Shown piece by piece: positions 1 through 10,540 of a DNA stretch of 64,000 nt; within the stretch, counting starts at the first letter, position 1; every line of letters begins with the position of its first letter. Position numbers and translations under genes: made by a program. Under the pieces are notes generated by a model. The model saw only the letters and a list, made by a program, of their open reading frames with translations, was not told where the DNA came from and ran no database searches. Origin of the DNA: Blumeriella jaapii (lineage: Eukaryota; Ascomycota; Leotiomycetes; Helotiales; Drepanopezizaceae); assembly GCA_009599575.1 (NCBI GenBank), contig VWND01000067.1, forward strand, positions 186,001 through 250,000, in the 5' to 3' direction.

Positions 1-1640
1 TTTGCCGTTTTTTTTGGCGTTAACGTTATTCGTAAAAACAAAATTAAAAAATCGGAGTTTTTTTTAGCGAAAAAAAACTTAAGTAAAAACGGATTATCGT
101 TTTCGAAAGTTTTTTTTATTTATTTCGGCGTATTATATTTGCAATTTTCCGAAAAAAAAACTTAATTTAATTTTCGTTCGAAGCAAAAAAAAAAAAAAAA
201 AACTGACGGATTTATTTAATTTTTATAAAAAAATATCGAAATAAAACTTTTAAATCGTTTCGTCGTCGAAAGCGAAAGTTTTAAGCAAAATAATTTAATT
301 TTATATTTTTTATATAATTTTTTTCGCGATAATTTCGATATTTTTTTTTAAGCTTTTTCGATCGAATCGTATAATAATCGAAATTTTAAATGTTTTTATT
401 AAAATTTAAAATATTAGCGATAATAATACGACGTTTTTAAACGCAGCAAGCGTTTTTAATATTTGCGTATTTAATTTCGAAAAGTTAAATTCAAAATCGT
501 TTGAGTTTTTTTTTTTCGAAATACCGGCGTTTTTTAAATTTAATTTCGTAAAATCGTCGCGTTTTTTATTAATTAGCTTAAAAATTATAATTCGGCGTCG
601 ATTTCCGGTTGTTTTTATTCGCGATGCTTTTTTTGTTAGTAATGCGAATAATTTTCTTTTTCGAATAAAAAAGATTTCGGAAATATCGGCGCGCTTTTTT
701 ACGTTTTTTATTTTTATTTTTTCCGAAATCGTTTTTATAAATATAATAAGTTTTTTGTATTCGAATAAACGGTTATTTGCTATTACGTTTTTAATTTCGT
801 TTTCGGATTCGTTTTCGATAATTAAAAATAAAAGTCGCCGAATTGTTTTAGCTATTTTAAAAATATTAATTGCCACCGCGTATATTTTTTCGAATTAAAC
901 GAAAATAATATTAGCTTTTTCGTTTTTTTCGTCGTTGTAAATTTAAAATATTAAAATAGCGTCGTTTTTTTTTTTTCGGTATAAAAATGTCGTATTTGGC
1001 GACGTTTAGTCTTTTGCTTTAAAAAAAAATTAAATTTAGGGTTTCGCAGCCGATTAAAAATTTTTTTAGCAATTATATAACGTCGTCGATTAATTTGCAA
1101 ATAACTGTAAAAAAGCCTATAAATCTGCGGGCCTTTAAATTATTAGCTTTTAAAACTCGCGCTTTGAAAATATAAGCGTTCAGTATTTAAATTTTTTTTT
1201 TAATAAAAGTAATAGTTTCGAAAAAGCGAACGAAATGCCGAAATGGAATAATACCGATAATTTTACTAAAAACGTATTTTAAATATTTTTTTTTCGTTAA
1301 TTTGGCAAAAAACGCAATATTCGGTTTATTATTTTTTTTTTATTATTTCGAACTTTTTTTACTTCGGCGAAAGCTTTTAAAGCGTTATTATAATTCAGCA
1401 GAAATTTATCGTAATTAAAGCTTTTGCGAACGAATTTAGCTTTAACGAAGTTTTCGTAATCGAATAAAAATTCGTTAACGTTTTTAATTATTATATCGAA
1501 TTGTTTTATAAATATTTTTACAAAAGCTGTTTATTAATTTAAAATAACGGTATTATATGTTTATTTAAATTCGAAAAAATTACGTATAATAATTCCGTTT
1601 TAAAATAAATTAAAAATAAATTTGCTAGATTTGGCAACGT
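1..1640 (-). pseudogene. E1 extra 3' region (partial), unknown protein
   Basis: This is a decayed coding-like segment downstream of integrase in family E, cut by the window edge. A 156-codon frame is open on the - strand at 406-876. It is Lys/Asn/Ile rich and holds one 33-bp palindromic motif (617-649) read as FALL...ASRI. The opposite strand is also open in E2 and D, so the coding strand is inferred from the direction of gag-pol, not proved. I do not recognise a domain. The same region is kept at the same place in E2 (20250-23520) and D (45548-48900), so it belongs to the element and is not a later insertion. Confidence 0.5.
617..649 (+). repeat. 33-bp palindromic motif, site 4 (E1)
   Basis: Left arm ATTCGCGATGC, variable 11-nt centre, right arm ending GCGAAT. 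It lies in the extra 3' region of E1; homologous sites are 21295-21327 and 47875-47907. Confidence 0.75.
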
Positions 1641-2335
1641 TTTGCTTAAAAAACGATATAATATCGATAGGTTTATTAATCAAAAAAATATATTATATTT
1701 ATTAAAAAATAATTAAAAAAAAGTACGAGAATTATAAAATATTTGTATTTAAAAATCACGGAAATTCGCATGCTGTTTTTCCAATAAATTATAACTATTC
1801 AGATAGGCATTCGTTTAAAACAGCGAAAAAAGTAAACAGTGCAAAAAATAGCAAATAATAAAATATATAAAAAATAGTTTTTGTAAAATATGCGAATAAT
1901 ATAAATGTATTAAATATGCGGTTTAAATATATATAAAGCTTTTGTTCTGATAAACAAAAATATAATTAAACAAAAAAAAATATAATAAATATCTTAAGCA
2001 ATATAAAAAAAGATTTTAAAAACAAACAGAATAATTAAATTGTATATAAACAAAGCAAAATAAAAACAGTAAAATAATATATAATAAAAAGGAAAACAAT
2101 AAATAATAAAAACAGTAGAACAGTTAGTAAACAATTTTATAAGCACTTTTCTTTTTTTCGGTTATAAATGAAATTACGATTTAAATTATAGTTTCAGCAA
2201 TAAAATTATCGTTCGACTGTTTTCAAACCTTTTTAAAAGGTTTTTTTTTTTCAGAAGTATAATCGCTTTTATCGGAATCGTCGTCGAATTCGCTAAAATC
2301 GGAATTGCTATTTAATTCAGAATTCAAAGAATAAA
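1641..2335. other. E1 AT-rich spacer between integrase and 3' region
   Basis: This is low-complexity sequence with almost no CpG, made of runs such as AATAATATAAA and AAACAATAAATAATAAAAAC, most extreme at 1740-2150. It matches the spacers at 19790-20250 (inverted) and 48960-49400. I see no gene, tRNA or promoter in it. The lack of CpG sets it apart from both flanks, which suggests it was non-coding before the mutation. Confidence 0.6.
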
Positions 2336-2339
2336 TTTG

Positions 2340-2600
2340 CTAATTTTTTTTATAAAATCGCTTTAACCGGTTGGCGGCGAACGTTTTTTTTAGTTTTGTT
2401 TTATCGAATTCCGTAAGCTTATAATAGCTTTTATCCAATTCGGCTTCGTATATTTCGTAAAATCCGAACCATTTATAATCAAGCTTAATATCGGCCGATT
2501 TATCGATAGCGCGCTGAACGTCGTAAATTAAAACCAAATTTTTCTTTTTAATTAACGTTTTTTTTAAAATCTTGATTTTATCTTAAACTTTTTTAGCTGT
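2340..2600 (-). pseudogene. pol: E1 integrase C-terminal GPY/F module
   Basis: An open frame at 2340-2537 reads DVQRAIDKSADIKLDYKW, followed by FGFYEIYEAELDKSYYKL. The W-x-G-(P/F)-Y core is the GPY/F motif of Ty3/gypsy integrases, which binds DNA next to the catalytic core. The Pro is read as Phe here (CCN to TTN fits the mutation pattern); D and E2 keep variants of the same block. It follows the integrase core on the - strand. Confidence 0.8.
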
Positions 2601-3673
2601 TTCCCTATATTTTTTTTTTTTTTAAATCATTTTTTTTATATTTATATCGCGGTAATTTAACTGTTTAAATTTTATTATTAATAAATTTGCTTTTGTTTTT
2701 ATTTTAACCACGTTATAAAACCTTTAGACAGGCCATTTTATTTCCAAAAGCAGTCGAGCGTTTTTATCGTATTAAATAAAAAATAAAATTATTTTAATAA
2801 AAGCGTGTATATATATACGTATAATAAAAAGCATTTCCGAAAATTTCCGCGACCAGCGTTTATAATCTTTTCGAATAGCTTTTAAAAAACCGTTAAAAAT
2901 ATTCCTGTATTTTTGTTTTACGGATCCGTTTTTTTTCGAATTATAAACTGAAATTTAAATACGCTAAATGCCGTATTTTTTTATAAAAGTTTCGATAACG
3001 CTTTTGTTTTCGGATTTATTATCGACGTTTAATTTGCTAAACAAACCGTATCGGCACACAACGTTTTTTAAAAAAAAAATCGCTATAATTTCGGAAATGG
3101 CGTTTCGGAAAAATCGCTTTTCAGGCCATTTAAATAAATCGTTAATAACAAATATAAAACATATATAACCGCGATCGGAAATTAATACGCGTATAACGTT
3201 AAAATTAATTTTTTTTTAAATTTTAAAAAACTACGTCGGATATAATAAGTTTTTTTTTCGGCCAGGTTTTCGTTTTTAATAAAAAATGCAATTTTTAACG
3301 AAGGCTCTGTAATTTTCGAAGCATTTTTTTTTATTAAAAATCGTTTTTAATTCGGTAATAAATGGTTTTAGCTTTTTTATAAAACATTTTTTCGTAAGCT
3401 TTTTTTATAATTTGAAACTTATCGGTTTTGTTATTTATTATTAAGCGTTTTTAATATATATTATTTTTTATTTTATATAGCTTTTTGTCGGCTAAAATAT
3501 AATCGAAAATTTAATTTTTAAATAATTTAAATTAATAATTTAACACGCTAAATAATTTAAATAAAATAATTAAATAATATACGATTAAATAAAAATCTTC
3601 GGTTTTGTAATTATCGATCAAAAGTTTATTTTCGTCGTTAATCGGCTTTTTCCGATCGTTTTCGATTAAATTT

Positions 3674-3706
3674 ATTCGCGGTGCTAGCCGAAATAATAAC
3701 GCGAAT
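3674..3706 (+). repeat. 33-bp palindromic motif, site 1 (E1)
   Basis: Arms ATTCGCGGTGC and ATAACGCGAAT with an 11-nt centre. It is read in frame on the - strand as FALLFRLAPRI in the RNase H-integrase linker. A second copy starts 63 bp away. Confidence 0.85.
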
Positions 3707-3736
3707 GCTTTTTCGGCCCGAAAATTAATGTTTTTT

Positions 3737-3769
3737 ATTCGCGGTGCCAGCCGAAATAGCAACGCGAAT
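3737..3769 (+). repeat. 33-bp palindromic motif, site 2 (E1)
   Basis: Arms ATTCGCGGTGC and GCAACGCGAAT, nearly perfect inverted repeats of each other, around an 11-nt centre. It lies in the same linker as site 1, in the same orientation. Confidence 0.85.
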
Positions 3770-3770
3770 A

Positions 3771-4330
3771 ATTTTGGCTTTATAAAACTTAAAGCGCAAA
3801 TAGCGAAGCAGCCGATTTCGTTAGCAATTTATTCGTCGATATTTTATTCGTTTTATTTAGCGAAATCAAATAAATAAAAGCGTTTTCGTTTAGAAAAGCC
3901 GTTTGCCGCTGTGTTAATTATTCTTTTAATATGCTTAATTTCGAAGTTTATAAGTCGCATCTAAGCTATTTAATCAATAACGAACGTTTTTAATAAATTA
4001 TTAGCTTTTTTATTTAGCTAATCGATAAAAACTTTTGCGTTTGTTTTTAAAATAAAATATACGCCGTATAATTCGTTTTTTATTTTTTTTATTATTTTAA
4101 AAACGCTTCGATATTTTCGTTTAATAGCATCGTAGCGTGTTTTCGCGAAGGATTATAAGCCGCTTTCGAATCGTAAAAAATGCCGTTTTTTATTTTTATC
4201 GATTTATTATAATACAGCTTTTTAACCGAAAATATTAGCGTCGATAATTAAAATAATTTCTTTTGCGTTTAGGCTATAATCGATCCGCATAAATAATAAA
4301 GCCGATAAAAAGTCGTTTTTAAGGATTTTT
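3771..4330 (-). pseudogene. pol: E1 RNase H domain
   Basis: This segment is collinear with E2 17600-18070, where TNRL, DANIFG-like and KRFYLFDFAKQNE stretches are readable. RNase H removes the RNA strand during reverse transcription. Several stops are present. The boundaries come from the alignment with E2 and D, not from an open frame. Confidence 0.65.
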
Positions 4331-4959
4331 ATAGCTTTGCTTTGTTTTTTTTTTCAAACGAAATCGATTTTTTTTTTTATCGTAGCGTAAATAAATGCAG
4401 CTTTTTAAAAGAAGTTTTTAATTTAATTACGATAATAAATTATAATACTAATAAAAGCTTTGGCTTCGGTAATATTTTCATATTTTTTTTATTCGCAGAT
4501 TTTTTTAATTTTCTTTCGTTAAAAATAGCGGCCAGCGCTATTAATTATATAATCAACGATATTTATTTCGGGCATGCAAAATTTTAATCGGAGGCCAATA
4601 ATAGCTTTGGCTTTTTCGAAGCAAATCATAATTTTATCGATATTTTAAATATGTTTTATTATATAGCGTCGAATTTTAAAAAAGATTTTTTTATTATTAT
4701 AATATAATTTAAAGCTTTTTATTCCGACGTCGTTAACGTAAAGCAAAGCAATGTCGAAAATGCAAATTATAAAAACCTTATATACGATTTTTACGAATTA
4801 AGCGACTAAATTAATAGCTTTTATAAATACTTTCGTTATACGTAATAAACCGATTAAAATTTAAATTGCCGTTATATTTCGAAATCGTAAATTAAATACT
4901 AAATGGTCGTAGCCGAAAAACAGATCGAAAAAAAAAGCGATTATTAATTCCGCGAATTT
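4331..4959 (-). pseudogene. pol: E1 RT, C-terminal part (cut by A)
   Basis: This is the palm and thumb part of the gypsy RT, collinear with E2 16970-17620. The antisense frame at 4342-4587 is a shadow. The homologous uninterrupted sequence in D runs through about 58660-58690. The segment ends at the 5-bp target duplication of element A (4955-4959, AATTT). Confidence 0.75.
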
Positions 4960-5226
4960 TGTGACGATTCACTCTGTTGCCACCTCTCGTGTCACCCCAG
5001 CAACTACGTATAGCTGCAAGCTTCCTGGTCTCCTGGTGGGTCTCCCCATCAACTGTAGAAACTATTCATATATATAAGGCTTTCTTCTTTTAACAACTTC
5101 TGCCTTTTGCAGTTATTAATTTTAAATGAATATTTTTGTTACAAAACCAAAAGCTCGTTTTATACCATATGAATACGGCGACCAGTTGACTAATTTCCTA
5201 GCCTTCCGATTAATTAAATCGTTACA
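4960..5226 (+). repeat. A 5' LTR
   Basis: The 267-bp LTR starts TGTGACGATTCAC and ends AATCGTTACA, with short terminal inverted repeats. It keeps GC-rich stretches (TCACCCCAGCAACTACG) better than the interior. A TATA box is at 5069-5077. The sequence after the LTR (TTATTAATAAC) shows no convincing tRNA primer site. Confidence 0.95.
5069..5077 (+). promoter_or_regulatory. TATA box in chromovirus LTR
   Basis: TATATATAA followed by GGCTTTC, conserved in all chromovirus LTR copies (for example AATAATT-flanked reverse copies in B). Its position in the middle of the LTR fits the U3/R boundary. Confidence 0.6.
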
Positions 5227-6850
5227 TTATTAATAACTTTTTTTTTACGCTGGCGACGGCGTAAACTATCTTTTTTTTCGAATTTTTTACGAATTATATT
5301 AAAATAATCGACCGGTCGTAAAAAAGCTTATTTTCGCATTTCGCGAAAAATAGCTTTTGTTTAACGATCCTTTTTTTAGCAAAGCTTTTCAGCTTCTGCT
5401 ACTACATTTCAACTTCCCTTTTTTTAATTAGCGAAAAAGCAGCCTTTCCTAAAAGCTTTTTTTTTTAAAAAACAATTTTTCCTCCGAGGAAAAAAAAACA
5501 AAAAAAAAAGCAAAGCGCTAACCATTTCGCTTGCTATCTTTTTCTTATAGCTTAACGCTGAAAGCGTTTAATTAAAACTTTTGCAAAATCAATTGAAAAA
5601 AGCGCAAAAGCGTAAACGACAATTTTTGGAAATTATACGACTGCGACAAATCTTTTAATCAAAACGTTTAATAAAATCTATCGAACGTGTTTTTGCTAAT
5701 CGCGAATCTGCTGTTTTATTTTTTCGCAACGTTTTATTTCAATTAACAAACGTTACAAATCAATTTTTACGCTTTTCGCGAACTTTTTTTGAATTTCCCT
5801 TTAACGGCCAAAATTCTAGCGCGCTTTTTAAACGCTATAATTTCCATTTATCTGCTGATTTTCGATTAGCTCGTATAAAACGCGTTTCGAATTTTAAATT
5901 TAAGCTAGATAATAATAAAAATTACAAAGCACGCCATTAAAAAACTAAAGTTTTCGATAATCTCGAATTTTACCACGATTATTTCGCTAACGATCGATTT
6001 CGCAAAAATTACATATTCGATCAGACCGAAAGCGTAGCAAAAAAGTTTCTGATCCCGCGTATTTTAAACCGTTCCGATTTTATTTCTTTCGAATTAATAA
6101 AAAAAATCGCCGATTTCCTGGCCGATTTTTCCGACGTTTAAAAAGCCGAAAACGAATTTAAAATACTTGCAATAAATACGTACGACGATTTTTAGCGGTT
6201 TTATCTGCGATTTTCCATCTTCGCAGCAAACGCCCAAATACGAACTGACAAATAGCTTCGAAACGTCTTCCGCGATAAAATACCAAAGCGTTTACGAAAA
6301 AAGCTGCATTTGAAATAGGCGCGTACAACGACTTTTAAGGATTGGCTTACCGCCGTCCGCCAAAAAAAACAAAATTAATTGGCTAAACGAACTTTATACG
6401 CGAATCGCTCTATCAAATCTATTATTTATCAAAATGGTAGATCTTTAATCAAAGCGTATTACGAGTCAAATCGTACGTACGAAAATCGTCCAAATGCTTT
6501 ATAGGCTCCTTTTCAGCCCTCTGCTATTCTTCCTTCTTTTTCACGCCAAAACGCCCTTTTTGGCGTTTTTTCTTTTCGATCGGACCAACGACAACGCTCG
6601 TTTTTTATTTTATATTAAAAAGTTAAAAAAGCCAATCTGCACGATTTTTTACGGGCCGACCCTCGGTTCTATCTAAAAGTTTTTTTAGGCTGGTAAATGT
6701 AAACGAAATCGAGCCGGCCGAAGATTCGCCCTTTGATAATAATAATAAAAACGAAAATCTTTTTCCAAACGACTTTTAAAACGCATACGAAAAAATTAAA
6801 AGCTTTCCCGCCAATCGAAAAAACGCCCAGGCCTAAGCAAAGCCTTTTTT
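5227..6850 (+). pseudogene. gag: A gag
   Basis: This region between the LTR and protease is collinear in A, B, C and F. Many frames are interrupted by TAA/TAG. The clearest block (about 6280-6680) reads WLNELYTRIAL, then a Pro/Ser/Arg-rich tail (QPSAILPSFSRQNA) before the protease. I see no CCHC knuckle. It is assigned as Gag (capsid) by position and by composition of the tail; the N-terminal start cannot be fixed. Confidence 0.65.
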
Positions 6851-6859
6851 TTAAACGTA

Positions 6860-7260
6860 TTGCGCGATATGCGTTATTTTAACGTTCGAAAACTTTTTAG
6901 TAGCGATTTATTAATAATCCTCGTTATACTTATTAAAAATAGCTTTTCGTATAAAATGAAAACGCTCGCCGACTTTAAAACGAACGATTATGCGTTAATC
7001 GATTCGGCGCTAATTAAATCCTTTTTTTTTTTTTTAAAACCTTTGATTCAATTTTTCCCGATTTTTTTTCTTATAAAAAAGTATAATAAAGCTCGTGGCC
7101 ATTTAATTATATATTTTACGCTTTTTAATTTTATTATTAACAACCGAATACAATCGTTTATTTCTTTTTTAATTATCAACTTCGGAAATTATAATATGAT
7201 TTTAAAAAAAGCTTGGTTGGCCGAATATTAAATTTTATTAAATTGTAATAAACGCAAGCT
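6860..7260 (+). pseudogene. pol: A aspartic protease (retropepsin)
   Basis: An open stretch from 6860 to 7231 reads KTLADFKTNDYALIDSALIK and, near the end, FGNYNMILKKAWLAEY. These match the retropepsin active-site block (D-S-G-A) and the C-terminal ILG-x-x-WL block. The catalytic loop at 6971-6985 reads D-F-K-T-N: Ser to Phe, Gly to Lys and Ala to Thr all follow from C-to-T and G-to-A. The Asp itself remains. The enzyme matured the Gag-Pol polyprotein. Confidence 0.85.
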
Positions 7261-7438
7261 TTATTAGCCGAAATCTTATCCTTTTACAACCTTTTACGCT
7301 CGTTGTATTAAAATCTTTTATTTGCATTTCCGAAAAATTTAATTTCGCTATTAAAACGACGTTATAAAACGTGACAAAAACCTTGACCAATTGTGGCAGA
7401 TCTACGACGCTATGCGAAACGCGAAAAGATCGAATTTC

Positions 7439-7471
7439 ACTCGCGGTGCCAATTTCGATAGCGACGCCAAT
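7439..7471 (+). repeat. 33-bp palindromic motif (A, chromovirus site)
   Basis: Left arm ACTCGCGGTGC, centre CAATTTCGATA, right arm GCGACGCCAAT. It is read in frame on the + strand as TRGANFDSDAN in the protease-RT linker, which is the opposite orientation to coding from that in family E. Confidence 0.8.
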
Positions 7472-7782
7472 AAAATAATATAAGAAATTATATCATTTCC
7501 CAAGCTGCCGATCCCTTTTTTATTATTTCTTTTTCTTTCCTTTTCCCTTCGTTAAAACAGCTTTTTCGTTCTACAAAAAACAGTTATATCAAAAACCGAA
7601 AAAAAGCTTTCGCCGCGATAGCCTTTCAGCTTAATATAATCGATAATTTAAATAAGCCATTTTCTGAATCTTTCAAACGATTAGTTCGAAAACGAATTTT
7701 TTAATTTACTGCTTACCCAATTTTTATCTGCCAAATTACTGCATACGCTTTCAAGCTGATTTCCAGAAAAAAAGCAATTAAA

Positions 7783-8640
7783 ATGTTTTTAATCTTTCTA
7801 TACGAGATCGACAAAATACTAAACGATCTTACGTACAACACTTCTTTCAAAACCCAATTTCACAGTTTTTTCGAACGTTTCAAAATTAATAAAATATCGA
7901 TTTCGACCTTTTTAACCGGCTTAATAAAGCTAACTTCGAATAAATCTTTTTTCGAATTTTTTCCTTCGGAATACAAAAACTTCGAACACGTGTTTTTTAA
8001 GGCCGCCAGCAACGAGCTAACTTTTTATCGGCTCTACGATTATAAGATCGAGCTTATTATAAATAAAAAAAAGCTGAAATACACTTTTTTATATAAAATA
8101 TCGATTTTAAAACTCGAAATTGTTAAAATTTATTTGCAAAATAATTTTGACAAAAGTTTTATCGAACCTTTCACCGCTCTTTTCGCTGTTCCAATATTTT
8201 TCGCCAAAAAACCCGACGGTTTACTACGTTTTTGTATCGATTATCGAGCTTTTAATAATATTATTCGTAAAAATCGCTACTTTTTTTTTTTTATCGATAA
8301 GACTTTTGTTCGTTTTTCGAAAATACGAATTTTTACGAAATTCGATATTCGTCAAGCTTTTCACAAAATTCGAATAAACCTCGCTAATAAAAAATTAACG
8401 ACGTTTCGTACGCGTTACGGCGCTTATAAATATAAAATATTATTTTTTGGCCTTATTAATAAATCCGCAATTTACCAACGTTATATAAACAACGTTTTCT
8501 TCGACTATTTAAACGATTTTTATATTATATACCTAAATAACATTTTTATTTATTCGTCCGACCTTTTAAAATACGCTATATACGTTCGCAAAATATTCCA
8601 AAGATTCGCTAACGCTGGATTACAGGCCGATATTCGGTAA
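7783..8640 (+). pseudogene. pol: A reverse transcriptase
   Basis: A 285-codon open frame survives. It holds IEPFTALFAVPIFFAKKPDG, LRFCIDYRAFNNI, IFTKFDIRQAFHKIRI and TTFRTRYGAYKYKILFFGL, the standard gypsy RT blocks. The YLDD box at 8530-8541 reads YLNN: both catalytic Asp codons (GAT, GAC) became AAT and AAC. The frame is open but the enzyme is catalytically dead. The ATG at 7783 is internal to the polyprotein, not a real start. A frame at 8120-8377 is a shadow. Confidence 0.95.
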
Positions 8641-8649
8641 TTTAAATTT

Positions 8650-9345
8650 AATATTATTCGAATCCGTTACCTAAGCTTTATTATTTTTATTAAAAGCTTA
8701 GAAATAAACCCAAAAAAAGTCTTCGTAGTCGTCTATTAAAAGTCTTTTACTATTGTAAAAAATATACAAAGCTTTTTTGGTTTTTATAACTTTTATCGAC
8801 GTTTTATTCGAAACTACGGTATAATTGCAAAGCTTTTGGTCCATTTAACCAAGGCTAACGTTTTTTTTAATTTCACTTTTGAATATTAAAAGAATTTCGA
8901 CCTTTTTATACTAGCTTTTATTACTGCATCAGTTTTATAATATTATAGGCAAAACTTTTTTTGTATATTAAAAACTAACGCTTCCGACGGCGTAATAGCT
9001 TTTGTGCTTTCCCAATTCTATAATAACGATTGGCTTTCAATCGCTTATTTTAGCAAAATCATGGCCTTCGCAAAGCTAAACTACGTCGTATACGATAAAA
9101 AAATATTCGCAATCGTAAAATCTCTAGGCAATTTTCGTATTGAATTAGCTAGCTCAATTTATTAAATTAAAATAATTACTGATTATAAAGTTTTAAAGTA
9201 TTTTATGACCTTTAAATTTTTAAACGCTCGATAAGCACGCTAAGCCGAGCTTTTCGCCGATTACAACTTTTTTATTACGTATAAACCAAGTAAACACAAT
9301 CTTCTGGCTGACGCATTAATACGTCGTACGAGCGAATTCGATCGC
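8650..9345 (+). pseudogene. pol: A RNase H domain
   Basis: In shifting frames I read NFFCILKTNASDGVIAFVLS (first-Asp block, TDASDG type, with D to N), SKIMAFAKLNYVVYDKK, and FADYNFFITYKPSKHNLLAD near 9250-9320. This is the RNase H fold that follows RT in Ty3/gypsy elements. Stops at Gln and Trp codons break it. Confidence 0.8.
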
Positions 9346-9372
9346 TAAAACTTTTTTAAACGCATTTAGCGT

Positions 9373-10540
9373 TTGCAAACACTTTTTCGAGCCGATCAGA
9401 TCGATTACCGCTTTTTAATTAAAAAACTTCGATTTTTTACGGCCTCCGAAACAGCTGTTTTTATCGTTGAAATAGCTGATTTCTTTTCCGTATTCCGTAT
9501 CGTTAACCAGCTTTTCTACGCTAATCGCACAGCTAGCAGCCTAATAGCTTTCCGAAAAAAAGCTATACGAAACGCTACGAAAAAAAACGACGCTAATAAC
9601 ACTTCGTATATATTTAAACGCGATTTGCTGCTATATTACGATCGCTTGATAATACCAGACGTCGATTACCTTCGTTTGGCCTTTGTACGAAAAATGCACG
9701 ACCAGATTTCTACCGCTTATTCCAGCGCTCGCAAAACTACGCAATTGCTTTCGAACTAATATTATTAGCGAAATATGACAGCTTTCGTAAAACAATACTA
9801 TCGTAATTGCTACGCTTATCGAAAGAGTTTTATTTCAAAAAATAAGCGCCCCGGCCTTTTTCAGCCTTTTCCTGTTTTTGACCATTTTTAAAAACACGTT
9901 ATAATAAACTTTTATAATTTTAATAAAAACAAATACGATTACGATAACGTATTCGTAATAATAAATCGCTTTTCCAAGCAAGCTATTTCGATTTTTTACC
10001 ATAAAAATATCGACGCTCGAAACCTCGCCAAATTATATATATTCCACGTATATAAATATTTTGGCCTTTTAAAAAATATTATTAGCGATCGTAGCTTTTA
10101 ATATTAATTTACCTTTTGATTTAAATTAAACAAAATACTCGATACGCAATTAAAGCTTTCGACAGCCGCTTATCCTGAAACCGATAATTAAACCGAAATT
10201 TACAACTAATATTTGCAAAAACGCTTTCGACCTTTCGTAAATTTTTATTAAAACGATTAAAGCGAATTTTTTTTAATAATAAATTTCGCCCAAATAATCC
10301 TTTTTTACGAAAATCTAAATGGCCTTTTATCTTTTGAAATTATACACGATTATACTTCTTATACCAATTGGAACTGGAAGCTCGATACTTCCCTTTTCTT
10401 TAACTTTTTATATAAGCTAAACGCAAACGAAGCTCGTGCGTACGCTCGCCGCCATTACGACGCTTAAAACCTCGCTAAATCGCATTTTTAACAAACCTAC
10501 GACAAAATAAAAAAAAATGCGAATAAATTTCGCCGCGCGA
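9373..10540 (+). pseudogene. pol: A integrase, zinc-binding and DDE core
   Basis: An open frame at 9373-9759 covers the N-terminal part: SYIFKRDLLLYYDRLIIPDV and VRKMHDQISTAYSSARKTTQ (HHCC domain). Then NCYAYRKS stands where CxxC is expected (second Cys to Tyr). The core follows: VINRFSK (first Asp to Asn), SDR at the second Asp, and TEIYNQYLQKRF keeping the Glu. It ends near 10540 with the FRRAIDFNVGDYV approach to the GPF module. Confidence 0.85.

Larger units (their letters stand above)
2601..3770 (-). pseudogene. pol: E1 integrase zinc-binding and DDE core
   Basis: The - strand translation shows a recognisable retroviral integrase core. VLISDRGYICFIFVI leads to FKWPEKRFFRNA, then a VDNKSENKSVIE block matching the second-Asp DNGSEN motif with Gly to Lys. 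After it comes KKYGIQRIQ-like sequence with a stop in place of Gln, and then NGSVKQKYRN, where the catalytic Glu position reads Lys. Changes of G to A and C to T explain these losses. Two 33-bp motifs sit at the N-terminal side. The enzyme would have joined cDNA to the host genome and is dead here. Confidence 0.8.

Noticed and set aside
5227..5250. tRNA primer-binding site after the chromovirus LTR
   Set aside because: TTATTAATAAC is too altered to match a tRNA 3' end; I could not support a specific tRNA.
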